Assembly (NCBI RefSeq): GCF_029784155.1
Contig: NC_073692.1
Coordinates: 365,161,160 to 365,225,159 of the forward strand
Direction of reading: 5' to 3'
Length of the DNA: 64,000 nucleotides
Source: Uranotaenia lowii
Taxonomy: Eukaryota; Arthropoda; Insecta; Diptera; Culicidae
Shown here: positions 24,460 through 36,679 of the stretch, piece after piece
How the letters are laid out: each line of letters starts with the position of its first letter
How positions within the stretch are numbered: position 1 is the first letter of the stretch
Made by a program: the position numbers and the translations under genes
Notes under the pieces: model-generated
The model's input: only the letters and a program-made list of their open reading frames with translations
Told to the model about the DNA's origin: nothing
Database searches by the model: none

Positions 24460-25510
24460 CATTTATTCATTTCTTAGCATGAAACTTCCTGCAACCTAAG
24501 ATTTCTGGTGAAATATATACAAAATGGCATCAAAACATAAGCGTGCATCAAAGAAAATCAAGTTTGAGTTAGAAAAATTTGGTAATAAAACAATTCAATA
24601 AATAGCTTTATGAGAGTTTTAAGAGACCCTGAATCGAGCTCATTTTAAACACACGATAATTGAAGCATTTCCTGTGTTACAATAAAACAGTTTTAAAAAT
24701 TGGATGGAAAAGTCTTCATAAAACAATAATAAAACTCAAAAAAGTAAGATGGCTTGATCTGCATTAGATGGGAAGTTTCCCTTTGTTTTGAATGGTGACA
24801 CGTTTGCAATAGATTATGTAGGGTTAGTTGCCGTTTTTTGGACCGTTGAAGCAATGGTTTTGAAATGATCAAGATTTTTCTCATAAATGGGCGTGAGGTT
24901 TATATTTTTCAGGAAACTTATTTAAATTTCATGATCTAATCTGCAAGTTTCAATGAAAATTTTCAACATAGGTTTCGATCTAAATTTCCTCCTTTGAATC
25001 AACTTTCCATACATCGATACAGAACTGGTTCCTTTCATTGAACCTAGATCTGAAAATTCTATAGAAAGTATGATTTGTAAAAATAAATAAAGAAATTTAT
25101 CGCAAAAGGAGTCTTCGATTTAATATTGTCATAAAAAGTATAACAGCTTTTTAAGGATTAAAAACACTTGAACTTCTATTATGAATATCTCAAATACCTT
25201 TACTTTCCGTTAGCTCTATCAGCAGACAATATCTGAAACTTTTTTGTGAAACTTTTAAACTTACTTGTAGTTTATTCGCGTGAAACTGACAAAAAAAGTA
25301 ACAAATGTGTAATATTGCTTCTGAATTGGGTCCCAATTAAAAATTTGCACCTTTGTTGATTTGTTGGTATTGAAACAAAGTTTCGGTGATGTCAGATCTA
25401 TGAATGGAACATCAAAGTAAAAAGCCCCCTATTTTTGGACCTTTCACCAACTTTTCGGGGTTTCTATTGATTTTCGTTTATTTTAGGAAAAATAGGTAAT
25501 ATGATTTATA
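24460..25510. other. AT-rich intergenic sequence, nothing recognised
   Basis: Only short AT-driven frames occur, and no terminal repeats or conserved motifs were seen. Confidence 0.35.
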
Positions 25511-25514
25511 CTAT

Positions 25515-25775
25515 TCACAGTCAAAAATGGACGGGGCACACGCTGCAAAAAGATGAGAACGACATTTGCAGAGAGGCGTTCGAAAGACATCGAAGAAGAG
25601 GCTGACCCAGAAACTCGTGGCGGCGAAGCCTAGCCACCAAAAAAACGAACTATCGACAAGAGTTTTGACTGGGACCAAATGAAGACGTTGGCTCCAGATC
25701 GTCAACAGTGAAGGTCTTGTACCACGGCCCTATGCACCGGAGGATCGGCGCGGAAACATTAAGATAAGAAAATAA
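25515..25775 (+). pseudogene. C-terminal tail of a non-LTR retrotransposon ORF2 (5'-truncated)
   Basis: Across two frames the plus strand encodes WTGHTLQKDENDICREAFE, then RRRG and PRNSWRRSLAT, then FDWDQMKTLAPDRQQWRSLV-like residues and ALCTGGSAP. This pattern (GHTLRK..NDI.R.A, RGRPRNTWRRS, LA.DR..WR..V.AL) is the conserved carboxyl end of reverse-transcriptase ORFs in RTE- and Jockey-related LINEs. One or two frameshifts separate the parts. A purine-rich tail (AAGATAAGAAAATAAGAAAG) follows, consistent with the 3' end. The copy is severely 5'-truncated and inactive. Confidence 0.7.
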
Positions 25776-26149
25776 GAAAGTTATTTCCTTTTAAAATTTG
25801 GTTCGGACAGCATAAAAACGTGAATTTTACTTATTCCCTCTAATTTCTCAAAATCACACTAATTGAGCTGTCTAATTTACCACTGATGATTTTTGACGGT
25901 CGCCATGGAAGGCAGAGAGTGACCATATACAGATTTCAAATTTTAATATCGGAGGATTTAAAAAAAAAAACTTTTATATTTCCCATCGATTTCTTTAGCA
26001 AAATTATCTTCCTTTCCGCAAGTTCAAGGACCTTTGAAAATGTCTTAATTAATACTTTTAAGTAAACAAAACAAAAGATTACTCAACCTGAGACCGTTAT
26101 CTGGATCCGAATGAAAGCGGCATCGAACTCAAAAGCTGCAATATCATCT

Positions 26150-27192
26150 TGAATCCTTACTCGGTTGATCAATTGATCAGCTGTTCTCGATCTCCACATC
26201 TGAACCTTACGCGAGCATCTTTATACAACCACCCACTCCACCCCATTCAGTAACACCCACACAGGACTTTTCCCTTGCTTGTAGACACCGGTTGCCATAT
26301 ATGGGCAATGTTTTGTTGCCTTCGTGTTATCCTCGACAACCTCAGCTCAGCTGCAGCAGAGGTTAATCGACTCCAATCGGTTGTGTTGTGGGTGGTGAAT
26401 CATAGTTTCTGATATCGAATCCCCACGAACCAGCACGAAAGCTCTCGATCGATCCGGTCATCGCCGTCGTCGCCAACAATAAGTAGGAGGTGTTAAGATT
26501 TCGCCCGAGACGAGCCCCAAACGAAGACGACGTCACGCCACTCGAAACGGGCCGAGGCTCGAAAACCACGATCTCCGGTTAATCCAACAACAAGCCGGGC
26601 AGCCGTTCGACCAGATTAATACCTTCCTAGGGAGAAAAAACAACAACCAAATACACACGCTAAGATTTTGTACTCGGGGGGTGATCGGCTGGATTTGAGT
26701 TGAGTTGAGTTGTTTTAGAGAAGAAAATTACGCAAAATAAGTTACTTATATGCGAAATGGCACCGATGATTTGTCATCACTAGTCAATCGCGGCTCGGCG
26801 TGTTAAGATGTTTGTTTGATGGTTGATTCGGTGCCACTTTTGCTGCTGCTAGAGTTCGAGTGTTTATTTTTTTAAGCCTTATCGGGAGGGAGCAGTCGCG
26901 TGTGTGAATTTATAAAAAAAAAAATTACTATATAAGAGAAGCAAGTGAAAAAAAGCGCGGGAGTATACTACAATCTTCAAAGCGTGGCACGAGATTCGAC
27001 TTCAATGGTCATTCCGAGTAAGGAATCTCCTAGTGGATTGCGTGTTTTATTTTCAAAACAAACGTGAATCAAATCGGGATAAAAAAGGGTGGGTTATTGA
27101 ACCCACTCCAGGCAAAGCTGAGGGAAACGAAACGAAAACTAAATTAGTTCTAATCAACGAAAACGAAACAAACAAACAAAAAACAACCAAAA
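26150..27192 (+). promoter_or_regulatory. Putative promoter and 5' UTR of the 209-residue membrane protein gene
   Basis: This stretch is clearly more GC-rich and less repetitive than its flanks. A TATATAA match lies at 26929-26935, about 260 bp upstream of the start codon, with possible initiation downstream near 26955-26970. A 20-codon upstream ORF (27005-27067) precedes the main start. The sequence around the main start, AACCAAAAATG, fits the insect start context. The transcription start and any non-coding first exon cannot be fixed without RNA data. Confidence 0.4.
27005..27067 (+). promoter_or_regulatory. Upstream ORF of 20 codons in the 5' leader
   Basis: ATG at 27005 opens a frame encoding MVIPSKESPSGLRVLFSKQT and stopping at TGA 27065-27067, 125 bp before the main start. 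If the leader begins at the TATA-proximal site this uORF would be in the mRNA and could lower translation of the main ORF. Whether it is translated is unknown. Confidence 0.35.
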
Positions 27193-30100
27193 ATGCTCAA
27201 AGGATTTGCCAAATTCAACGGCTATACGGTGGCCGTTGCCTGTATTAACTATACCCTGACGATAATCATCGATGGAAATGTTCAGGGAGGAATTGTCAAG
27301 AGTATAACGTGTAGGTATTCAAAATGATTTTTTGGTTGGAATATTAAAAAAAAATGTAACTGATTCAAACTATTTAAGTTGTATTTATATTGGAAAGCTA
27401 AGCAATAATTTTTTAGTAAAGAGATAAGATTTCAGAATTAAAAATACAAGATTCAGAATTCAGGATTCAGGATTTGAAAATCTAAAATAAAAAATCTGAA
27501 TTCAGAATTCTGAATTCAGAATTCTGAATTCAGAATTCAGAATTCAGAATTTAGAATTCAGAATTCAGAATTCAGAATTCAGAATTCAGAATTCAGAATT
27601 CAGAATTCAGAATTCAGAATTCAGAATTCAGAATTCAGAATTCAGAATTCAGAATTCAGAATTCAGAATTCAGAATTCAGAATTCAGAATTCAGAATTCA
27701 GAATTCAGAATTCAGAATTCAGAATTCAGAATTCAGAATTCAGAATTCAGAATTCAGAATTCAGAATTCAAAATTCAGAATTCAGAATTCAGAATTCAGA
27801 ATTCAGAATTCAGAATTCAGAATTCAGAATTCAGAATTCAGAATTCAGAATTTAGAATTTAGAATTCAGAATTCTGAATTCAGGACGGACTTTTTTAAAA
27901 TTTTATATCAAATAGGTATCTCGGCAAAACCCGGATAAAACCTGACAACCTGGAAACCTTAATCTACATGGAGTTCAAACTTTCTCGCCAGCTCAAATCA
28001 AGGATGTCACATGAGTTTCTTCATCTTCCAGTTCACTCATCCTGATGACTCATCATCTGTTCAAGACCATTGATCCATCTCGATTCGAAACAGGTAACGA
28101 GGGCCTTCTACGTGCTCGATCCACCTTCTGGACATTTCTCTCATTGACTCATTGAAGTCCTACCAAAGCGCAAAGCACATCGGTGCTTTTTCCGTTCCGC
28201 AAACTAGTCATTCGGAGGATCGATTGGGAAAATTCCTTCCCCGGTATCGAGGGACAATTAATTTAGGTGAACTTGTCATCTGATTGTTGCTTTCGTGGAA
28301 GCAACCAGGTTCTGTCTAAAAAGAAGGGGTTGACACATTTTTAACATTTTTAACATATCTTCAAGATGGAGACAATCGCTGTTATCAATCAACTGGATAA
28401 GAGGCACCCATTAACACTTTACTGGAAATTGATCGAGCGATATTATTTAGTGCTTTCAATGTGTGTCAAAGTATATGATTAGCAGCAACGAACGATTAGC
28501 AGTAGCTTGCTAGAAATGGAGCACTTTCAATTGACGATAATATCTGCGATTTACTCCAGTACGCATGACTGAGTGTTGGTTGAAGTGTTGATCGAAAGGA
28601 ATCTAGCATGTTTTTTTTTTCAATCAAATAGGCTCTAATGAAAGTTTTTTTTTTTGTTTTTATCTTAATTTCAGGGCTCGATAAATTCGTAAATACCAAA
28701 AAGGAGATAGATACCGTACCATACACCGGACTGTTTGTGGCCAGTGTGTTGCTTTTTATGGGAATATTTTTGGTAAGTATTGAAACTGAGCTCATTAAGT
28801 AAATAGAGTTCTGAATGAATGGATCCCAAAAATTAGGTAACTTGAATTTCTTTAGTCAATTTTAAAGCTGACGTAGTAAGAAAGATGGACATCCATAGAA
28901 ATGCATTTATATAATGCATACCTATGATTTTATTTTAAGCTTGATAAAATCAGCTAAATGGTATGTGAAAAAAATACCCTCGAACAAAAATCGAACTCGA
29001 GTCTACTGATTACCTCTCCGACATCTAACCAAAAGGCCAAATCAACAGACGAAACAAGTTAAGCAGTAGCTCTATTTTTCAGTTAACTTCATCGAGTTGA
29101 ATTCGCTGTTAGATTCCCCGGCAGAAACCGCTCATTATGCCTTCATTAATAGTGCTCTGTTTGCCTCTAGTGAACAAATTAAAATAAAAAAGTGTTTTAA
29201 AATTGATTATAGTGAAAAATCAAAAATTGTATGATGTTGAAAATTCAGAAACAATGTGTAGATCATGTTGCAGTGTGTACATTTCAGATAACGATGATTT
29301 AAAGGTCATAAAAGCTTATTTGGTGATGCTCAAAAATTATAATATTTTCGTCACTTGGAACCTAGCTGGTTAATATTTAATATTTCTGAAAATATGAAAA
29401 AGATATCTCTTTTTTGGTGAAAAATTAATACTATAGGTAGTACGAAACAAGTCCTTATGAAAATTTGTTTAAGAAAATACGTACTTATGTAGAAAAAAGG
29501 AGTGCTTATTTTTCCCTGGGTGCTCGTTATGCCCTTATCTCCCCTACTTAAATTTGGAAATCATTTGACACAATTATTTGCTGTGGAATATTTCTATGAA
29601 GTCACAACCAAGGTTGCCGAGATCATTTGCTCAGAACTTTGAGCAGATTTTCACCACAGAACCACACGCCGCGCCATACGTCTTTTTAAGACTATACATT
29701 TAATGTCATGATTTTTCAAAGAATTGATAAAAAAATTGCATCACTGAGAACCATCACAGAAGTTTTGGGTAAAATCACAAAAATTCATATGTTTATTTTG
29801 GTACAACACAGCTTTTTTTTGGCATCCTTGGTCACAACTTGTGATGTATCGCAAAGATCAATTCTTGATACCCATCTTTTACATGAATGAAGCTGAAACG
29901 TAGCGTTTGAAAAAAAAACCGTTAAAACTATAATTACAAAACAAATTTCCATAAGTAGATTTGGATCGACTAGTTATCCCTTATACTGGTTGGAATTCGA
30001 CTTTATTTGACAAAAAGGCATACAGTCATACATTTATGCATTTCAAGTTGTTTTTTGGTAGGGGTGGCCGACCCTTTCGAAGCCTTGTTAAAATAATGTA

Positions 30101-33100
30101 GTTTTTTGTGTAGTTTTATATCCCAGAAAGGTTTGCCTATTTTTTTAAGGCCTTACTTCTGTTTTATCCCAACTCTAATCTAATTCCGATAAAATATTGG
30201 TCATAACTTTTTTCGAGATTACCAAATATTTGGCCGAATATTCTGTCAAGTTTCGAATAAAAAAATTCGTCTACTCTACCAACTAAATGTTCCTTATGTT
30301 TTTGAGTAGAATCCTGATGAATTTTTTTTTCAAGTACTTATTAACTGATTCATACCCTTTTTTCCGAAGCATGTTTTTTCGATTTTTTTCCTTCGACTTT
30401 AAATTACTTTGGGAAAAGTACTTGTAGCTAAATTTTGTCTGAAAATGTGTATATGCGTCGCATAACGAATTTTCCATAACTATATACTTCGAAGGAATTG
30501 GGAGTAGAAACAAGGCAGTTTTAGCGGAAAAGACGCCTTGGGTTGCCTGAATTTTTTCAGCGAATATACGGGCCGGGCAATTCCAGTTAATAATTTATAA
30601 TAACCTGGCAAAACAGGAGCATTTGTTTTAAAATCTACGATCAAAAATCTAGCAGGATCCAGGCAAATTTTGTCAAAACTCAGAAATTACTCAACAAAAA
30701 TCAAGAAAATTAATAAGAAAAAATGATTTCATCATAATGGCATGACAGATTTTGATAGGCTTTCGAAAAACCATTAATGATTATTTTTATGAAATATGCC
30801 AAAAAAATCGTTTTGGAGGCATAAGTTGGTATTGTTAACGGTATTTTTTAATTTCTGTTTTGTTTTATCTGTCAAAAAAATCCGGGCATTTTTCACTGAA
30901 ATCCAGGCAACCGGGAAGGGCTTGACTGTTCACAAATTATGTGTCAATTATCTAGGCAAACCCGGTTAAAAACCTGCAATCTGGCAACCATATGTAAGGT
31001 TGTCGAAAAAAAATTATGTATTTTGGCGAAAAAAAATTCTAAATTTCTGTGATTCTTCCCAGAAATATTGTGATGGGTTCTGTGACGCTATTTCATTGAA
31101 AAATCAAGAAAAATTGAGTATTTTTTACATTTTTGTTCAGCAAAGCCATATATATTTGCTTATCTTACCATATTTTTCCAATCTTAACTTAAAATTTTTA
31201 AATTTTTATTTCCATAAAAAATTTAAATTATGAAACACGCACGAAATTCATAAAGTCTGTGAAATCTGTAAATATTCCCAAAATTCTTTGATTCTCAGAT
31301 TCTGTGATGAAAATTCGCTTAAAATTCTTTAATTCAGTGGAATTATAGATTTTTCTGTGATTTCGGCAACCTTGACCTCATGCTTGCCGTCATTTGATCG
31401 CTCGCGATATGCATCTGTGTCGATATGTTTAATTTTTATAGGACCAATATGTGTGGTAAAAGTAAGATTTTTTGTCTCCTAGAACTGAAAGAGGCTTTTA
31501 ATTTTTTTTGCGCCGTTTTTTTTTTTTATATTCCAATACTTTACAATACTTTACAAACAATCTAAAGCATAAAGTTAAGGGATTATAAGAATAGATTGAA
31601 ATATTTGAACTGAAGGTAATCAATATGCACGAGATTGAGCATAGCTTAAGCATTCTATACTTTTTTTTCGCGCGAATTCACACGATCGCCAATTCAGGAT
31701 CGTTTTTTTTGAAAAATCACACAAGCAGCTTTCAAAGCGTATCTATGGATAAAATGAGGTGGACAGATTTTTTCAGCACGAATCCGAACCGGACTAATCC
31801 GAGTAATTTAATATAAAAAAAACCTGATAAAATCTGGGCATTTGATTTCAAAATTGACGACTTTAAATTCGGATAATATTTAGGCAAATTATGTAAAAAT
31901 CCAGAAACAACAGAAAAAAATTCAAGAAAAAAATTTAAAAAAATCATCTAAATTCTATTGAAGGCTTCTTAAAAACCTTACAGGAATATTTTTATAAAAA
32001 TTGCTCAAAAAATTTCGTTCTATAGGCGTTCACGAAAAAAATTACAACATAGTTTCGGGAAAAAATCGGTCATTTTCAAATAAAATCCAGGCAACCAGGC
32101 CAAGCCGGACTGTTCCTTAATTTTTTATTTAATATTCGGACAAATCCAAATGAAACCTGGCAATCCTAGGATAATAAAAATGATCTTTTTGTAATAAACT
32201 CCAAAACTATTCAAAGAGGAATTTGAGTTTGAATTTTATCTAGTTGATAATGAGAATAAATCCTGCGAACCAGAAAAAAACCCGGGAAGGTTTCAGCCAT
32301 GTCTAGGTCAACCATTGTTCATCAGCTATTAAATATTGATTTTACCAAAAACTTAGCAAACTAAAAATTTCCACACGCCAAATCACCGAAACTAGAAGTG
32401 AAAGACGAAATCTTGGAAATGTTTTGAATTCAGGTAGCCAAAATGTTACAAAATTGCTCATTCCTGCCCTAGATGATTTACTGAAACCTTTAGTTTTTGG
32501 TGATTGTGTAGATTTTTCAACATTACTTTCGGATATTTGATTCATTATCCAACATCAATTGAAAAAAAAAAATATTCGACTGAGCTTTTGAGTAACTTTT
32601 TGGTCCTTTTTTCAGAGATACCTAATCCATATTCAAAATAAATTTAAAGAATGTTACGAAAGTTTTGACAAACAACTGGTTTTTCGTGTTTCTCCCGAAA
32701 AAATGTTTAAAAATTCCATACAAAAGTTCCATTCTCTTGGTTTGATCTGGCCCAAATTTTAAATGGGTTATTAGTCTAGGCCTAGGATGAATTTCAGCAT
32801 GCAGCAAATTATATTTCATAAATTATTGTTTTCTCATAGACCTTTGGGCAACTCTTCTGTCCAGCGATAAAAACAAACAAAAAACGGTGGTCAAATCGTG
32901 CGCAAAATGGTGGAACCGCCAAAGGTTGAAATTTTGAAGAAATCGTAAAAAGCACCTGGCAAATCTCCAGTTTGAAAGAAATTCGTTCTAAAGCAATGTT
33001 CGGAAAATCGCTCAAGAAAAGCAATCAGGATTTATTTCAAGCTGGAGAACGTATACCTCCGAGTGCTGTGATACGCACATGGTGATGGTTTCCATTGAAT

Positions 33101-36100
33101 ATTTGTCGAACATCATCACGAACATCTACACAAGAAAATATACCATGCCCCGTCGAGGGCTACCGTTGCTATTTGTCACGTGGCTTTTAAAAGGTGATCG
33201 ACATACTTGATGATATAATTCGAACATCGCTCCCAGAATCATTCACGAACGTCTATCCACACATCATTGTGTATAATGTTCGTTATTGATAGACGATCAT
33301 GAATGTATCAGATGGAAAAATTGAAGAAATACCAGGACCAAATGTATAAAAAAGTTTTAACACATGCTGGACAGTTCATTGCGGTTAACTAGTAATGATT
33401 TGTCCTTCTATGCAAAGGGAAAATTAAAAAATCAACTGATAGCCTCCACAAACCACTCAAATCTGATACATATCAGTTGTGTCCTAGAAGGTAGAAAATC
33501 ATCAAGGAAGGCTATCATCATCGAGACGTTCATAGCTGATAGTCTGCGTCCTTCTTTACCGCATCATGTTTTACAAGAGTGTTTCAAGTTTCAAATACAG
33601 GAGCGTCGTTGTCATGCATGATTGTTTTTATGGTTTGAACGGAGAAGAAAAACTGCTTCGATTATTTAGCTCAGAATGCAGTAAAGCATGGCTCAGTGAA
33701 AATAATTGATTTTCGGAACATTGTTCTAAAGTGTTGCCTAGAATCTTCAGCGAAGAGCGAAAAAAAATATTTAAAAAAAAATTATCTAGTCCTACGAAAT
33801 TTGACTGTAAATTTGTGGAAGGTGAAATTCGGTAAGTGGCCTATAATGATTGATACAATTTTATGCTAAATACCTGAATACCAAAGTCAACGATGTGGTT
33901 CCCTTGCAGAAGGAAAATAAACTCCTAAACTTATTCAAAACTTTGATTTAAAATTAAATGTTGAGCAATATTTAAAGATAATCAGCAGGAAATAGAGAAC
34001 GTCCCCAAAAATAGTTTTAATGTGGAAAGAAGTTTCAGTTATCAAAACAAATAAAAATTAAAATTAAGTTTTCTGGTTCGGAAGACTTTATTTTAAAACC
34101 TGATCGATTGACAGTTCTTAAAAGGTTAGCTCCTTACATTTTTATAAAAAAGCCCTCTCCAAAATTGAAGTTTCGTATTGATGGAAATTGATTCTGCCAA
34201 TTTAAAAGATTGGATGGATTGTCTTGGAAAAAAAATAATGGACTAATATTTCGGATAAAAATTCAAACAAAAATATGCTGATCATAACTTTTCTAATCAG
34301 CATATTTTTTTTATACGATATTTTAGCCCATTTGTATTTTTTTTCAAGAACAAACCTTTAAAAATTCAATCTTTGGAATTGGCAACACCTTCTCAACGTG
34401 TTCCTTATTTTGATCATTTTTTGATTCAAAGTCAAAGCATTCTTCGATTGAAATGTTCGATTTTCGAGCAGATGACTTGCCTCGCTGAACATTTGACAAC
34501 CAACAAACCTATTGTTAATTTGTTCCAGAAAAACACAGTAAAACTTTTTTTGAAAAATGTATCACATTATAAAAAAAAATCGATTTAAGTCTTTTTAACA
34601 CCTGTATGTCATTTACGACTTAAATGGTAAATGAAAAAAAAAATCACCTTTACCAAGAATCAAACTGGAAACCAAAAGGCCAAATCATCAGATGAAACCA
34701 GTCAAGCTGAAGCTTTATAAATCAGTTAATATCATCGAGATGAATTTGCTGCTAGATTTTCGGCAGAAAATGCTCATAGGCCCCGATTGATGGTGCTTAA
34801 ACTGCCCCAGGGAGGATTCTTATTATGCCCCCATAGTGACTTAATTTCAGTTTTTGGCAAAAAAAAGTTCAAAAAACATTTTTAAACATTTTAATTTACT
34901 TTTTCAAGTTTAAGCCCGCTAGAAAAAAGGACATTTTTATTGTATTCACACGAAACAAAGTAGTTCACATATTAAAGCTTTTTTCTATGGTAAAATTAGC
35001 GTCCTTTTTTAGGTGGCCATTATGCCTTTATCTTCCCTATCTAGTCAAAAAAAATCAAATAAGGCTATGATCATTTAGTATCCGGGCAGTTACAAACGTG
35101 TGTATTTTTAAAACTATTCATTTGATCGAAAAACTTTCTATGGAGGAAATGAAGGTGTTAATATGAAATTTAAACTAAAAATATAAAAAAAATATATTAA
35201 TCAATGATTTCAAGAAATACTCTAACTTTTTCATAAAATCTCTTTTTAATATTTGCACACTTTTTTCAGTCATGTAATGATTTATTTTTTTACCACAGAA
35301 CCGAAACCTTTACAAAATAATGATATTTTACACAAACTCACCTGGAAAAAGCAATTGAAATCTTGCTGGAACCTTTTCATGAGTTGGTATCTCGAAGAAT
35401 TTGATCTCTTAAATCCGGTTTTAACATAATTTTTTTTGTCCATCAGAACACATCTGTCATATTGCGTAAAAACCGGATGTACAGATTGCGATCATTGGAA
35501 CTGATCATTATTACTAATTTACTTTGTGTCTACTAGTCAGGCAACACTTTTTGCCTGCCGGAAATGGATTTTTTGCATTATGTAGGGAGTCTGCATCAGT
35601 TATCCCAAATAACCATAAACTTTTTATCATATTTAAGATCAAGGGTTGCACTCCGATGATCGATTTGAACTTCGTGTGGATCCTAGAGTGGCTCCTTATA
35701 CTTCTTAACCATTTGGTCCGAAAAAAAATAAGAAAAAATCAACAGTTCATGAGCTTTCGAGTCAACAATGAAAAATTTTCGAGGCACAAAATGCGTAAAA
35801 GGAGCAAATTTGTGCAAAAATTTTTTTACCATGTCGTTTTGCATCGTAAATATCTCAAACACACGTTAACTTAAAAATCTATCAAAAATAGGCAAGATAG
35901 TCCTTTTCATAACCAACACAACGCTACTACAATTTTGCATATCCGAGCTCTATTAACGCAGCTATTATCAAAATAAAGTGCCCGGATACTAAATGATCAT
36001 AGCCTTAATCGAGTCCAGCCTGTACATGAAATCGCATTTAACGATTCATTTCGATTCAGTTTCCACACGGAAAATAGTTTTTTTAGTTTTCGTTTATAAA

Positions 36101-36679
36101 CAGAAATGAGTCCAAAATTCTGGCATCAATGCACATCAATGCAAATATATTTGCACTTCAGAATTAAATTCTAAAATTTACGTTTTTGGATCCATTCATC
36201 GTAAACAATTTTTTTACAAAAACCTGTGTATAATCTTAACTCATTTTTTTTCTTCTTCTTAACAGGAGTGCAAAGTACTGATGCTCCCTTTCCCAGGGGC
36301 CTACGGTTGGCTGTGGTACGTGTTCACCGATGGAACATTCATGTTTTCCAGCTTGTGGCTGCTTCTGTTCACCGCCTATGCTGGAGTCAGTTTCATAATG
36401 CTCATGATGATCGACTGTCTGCCGTGTTGTCCTTCGAGGTGGACCAAGAAGAAGGAACTTAAGAAGCTGAAAGAAGGCCAACTTCCGCAACATACGCATC
36501 AGGTGGACAGTGGCTCAGGTCGAGGTCGCTGCTGGCAGTTCTGGTGCTGTCTGCCTCGATGTTTTGGCCAAAAGCAGCAGCTCGTGAAAGATACCCAGTC
36601 TCATTGCTCCTGCGATACGCTCAACATCAGGATGGCCGGCCCAACGGATAGGCACTATCATCGAGTGGTTTTCCTGTAG
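27193..36679 (+). CDS. Multi-pass membrane protein, 209 aa, three exons
   Basis: Coding exons are 27193-27310, 28675-28772 and 36266-36679 (630 nt including stop). Donors are GTAGGT and GTAAGT; acceptors are TTTCAG and AACAG; intron phases 1 and 0 join without frame conflict. The first ATG is preceded by an in-frame stop and has good context. The product has hydrophobic segments at about residues 10-26, 57-73 and 86-121 (the last long enough for two helices), a Lys-rich stretch at 132-142, and a Cys-rich tail with DCLPCCPS (122-129), CWQFWCCLPRC (161-171) and HCSC (185-188), which could be palmitoylated or bind metal. It ends RHYHRVVFL. The intact frame over three exons marks a real, constrained gene. 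I do not recognise the family; it resembles small insect four-helix membrane proteins, function unknown. Confidence 0.85.
27433..27892. repeat. 7-bp satellite (AGAATTC)n in intron 1
   Basis: About 50 nearly perfect AGAATTC heptamers run from about 27500 to 27885, flanked by decayed versions (AGATTTCAG, CAGGATTCAGG). Each unit contains the palindrome GAATTC, so a single strand can pair with itself throughout. It lies 120-580 bp into the first intron of the membrane-protein gene. Confidence 0.95.
27900..28674 (+). other. Remainder of intron 1
   Basis: The first 60 bp (GCAAAACCCGGATAAAACC, then CTGACAACCTGGAAACC) are a CCCGG-family fragment. The rest is ordinary intronic sequence ending in a T-rich tract and TTTCAG at 28674. 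No other gene is seen. Confidence 0.5.
28955..29548 (-). repeat. Repeat family C with tRNA-like head, copy 1 (intron 2)
   Basis: It aligns with 34621-35040 through TAAATGGTATGTGAAAAAAA, ACCAAAAGGCCAAATC, ATCGAGTTGAATTCGCTG and the terminal TTATGCCCTTATCTCCCCT. On the minus strand CCTTTTGGTTAGATGTCGG and GAGTTCGATTTTTG are spaced like Pol III boxes A and B, so the family may have a tRNA-like promoter. It lies in the second intron of the membrane-protein gene. Confidence 0.5.
29549..34260. other. Interior of the 7.5-kb intron 2, repeat fragments
   Basis: GTTGCC/CCCGG-family fragments are at about 30535-30991 (GGGCCGGGCAATTCC to TCTGGCAACC) and 31815-32175 (AATCTGGGCATTTGA to ACCTGGCAATCC). A less AT-rich stretch at about 33000-33640 contains inverted segments near 33246-33306 (GTCTATC...GATAGAC) and an 85-codon frame with no known motif. 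No exon of the host gene is required here because exons 2 and 3 join in frame. Confidence 0.5.
34269..34310. repeat. Short perfect hairpin in intron 2
   Basis: AAAATATGCTGAT and ATCAGCATATTTT form a 13-bp perfect stem around a 13-nt loop, followed by a run of T. It could be a tiny foldback remnant or a transcript hairpin. Nothing else marks it. Confidence 0.45.
34621..35040 (-). repeat. Repeat family C, copy 2 (intron 2)
   Basis: This is the second copy of the family at 28955-29548, with the tRNA-like head more decayed (the box B region reads TTTGATTCTTGG on the minus strand). It keeps ATCGAGATGAATTTGCTGC and ends CATTATGCCTTTATCTTCCC. Only about 20 bp separate it from the mariner-type element to its right. 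Confidence 0.5.
35062..36005 (-). mobile_element. Mariner/Tc1-type element, 27-bp perfect TIRs, TA target
   Basis: The outer 27 bp are identical in inverted orientation (start AGGCTATGATC, end GTATCCGGGCA) and TA flanks both ends (35060-35061 and 36006-36007). The total length is 944 bp, somewhat short of an autonomous element. On the minus strand at about 35600-35790 broken frames contain KYKEPL, DPHEVQIDHRSATLDL and YDKKFMVIWD, weakly like the KKFMVW region of Tc1/mariner transposases. This suggests an internally decayed transposase rather than pure MITE sequence. It sits in intron 2, about 260 bp before exon 3. Confidence 0.8.
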
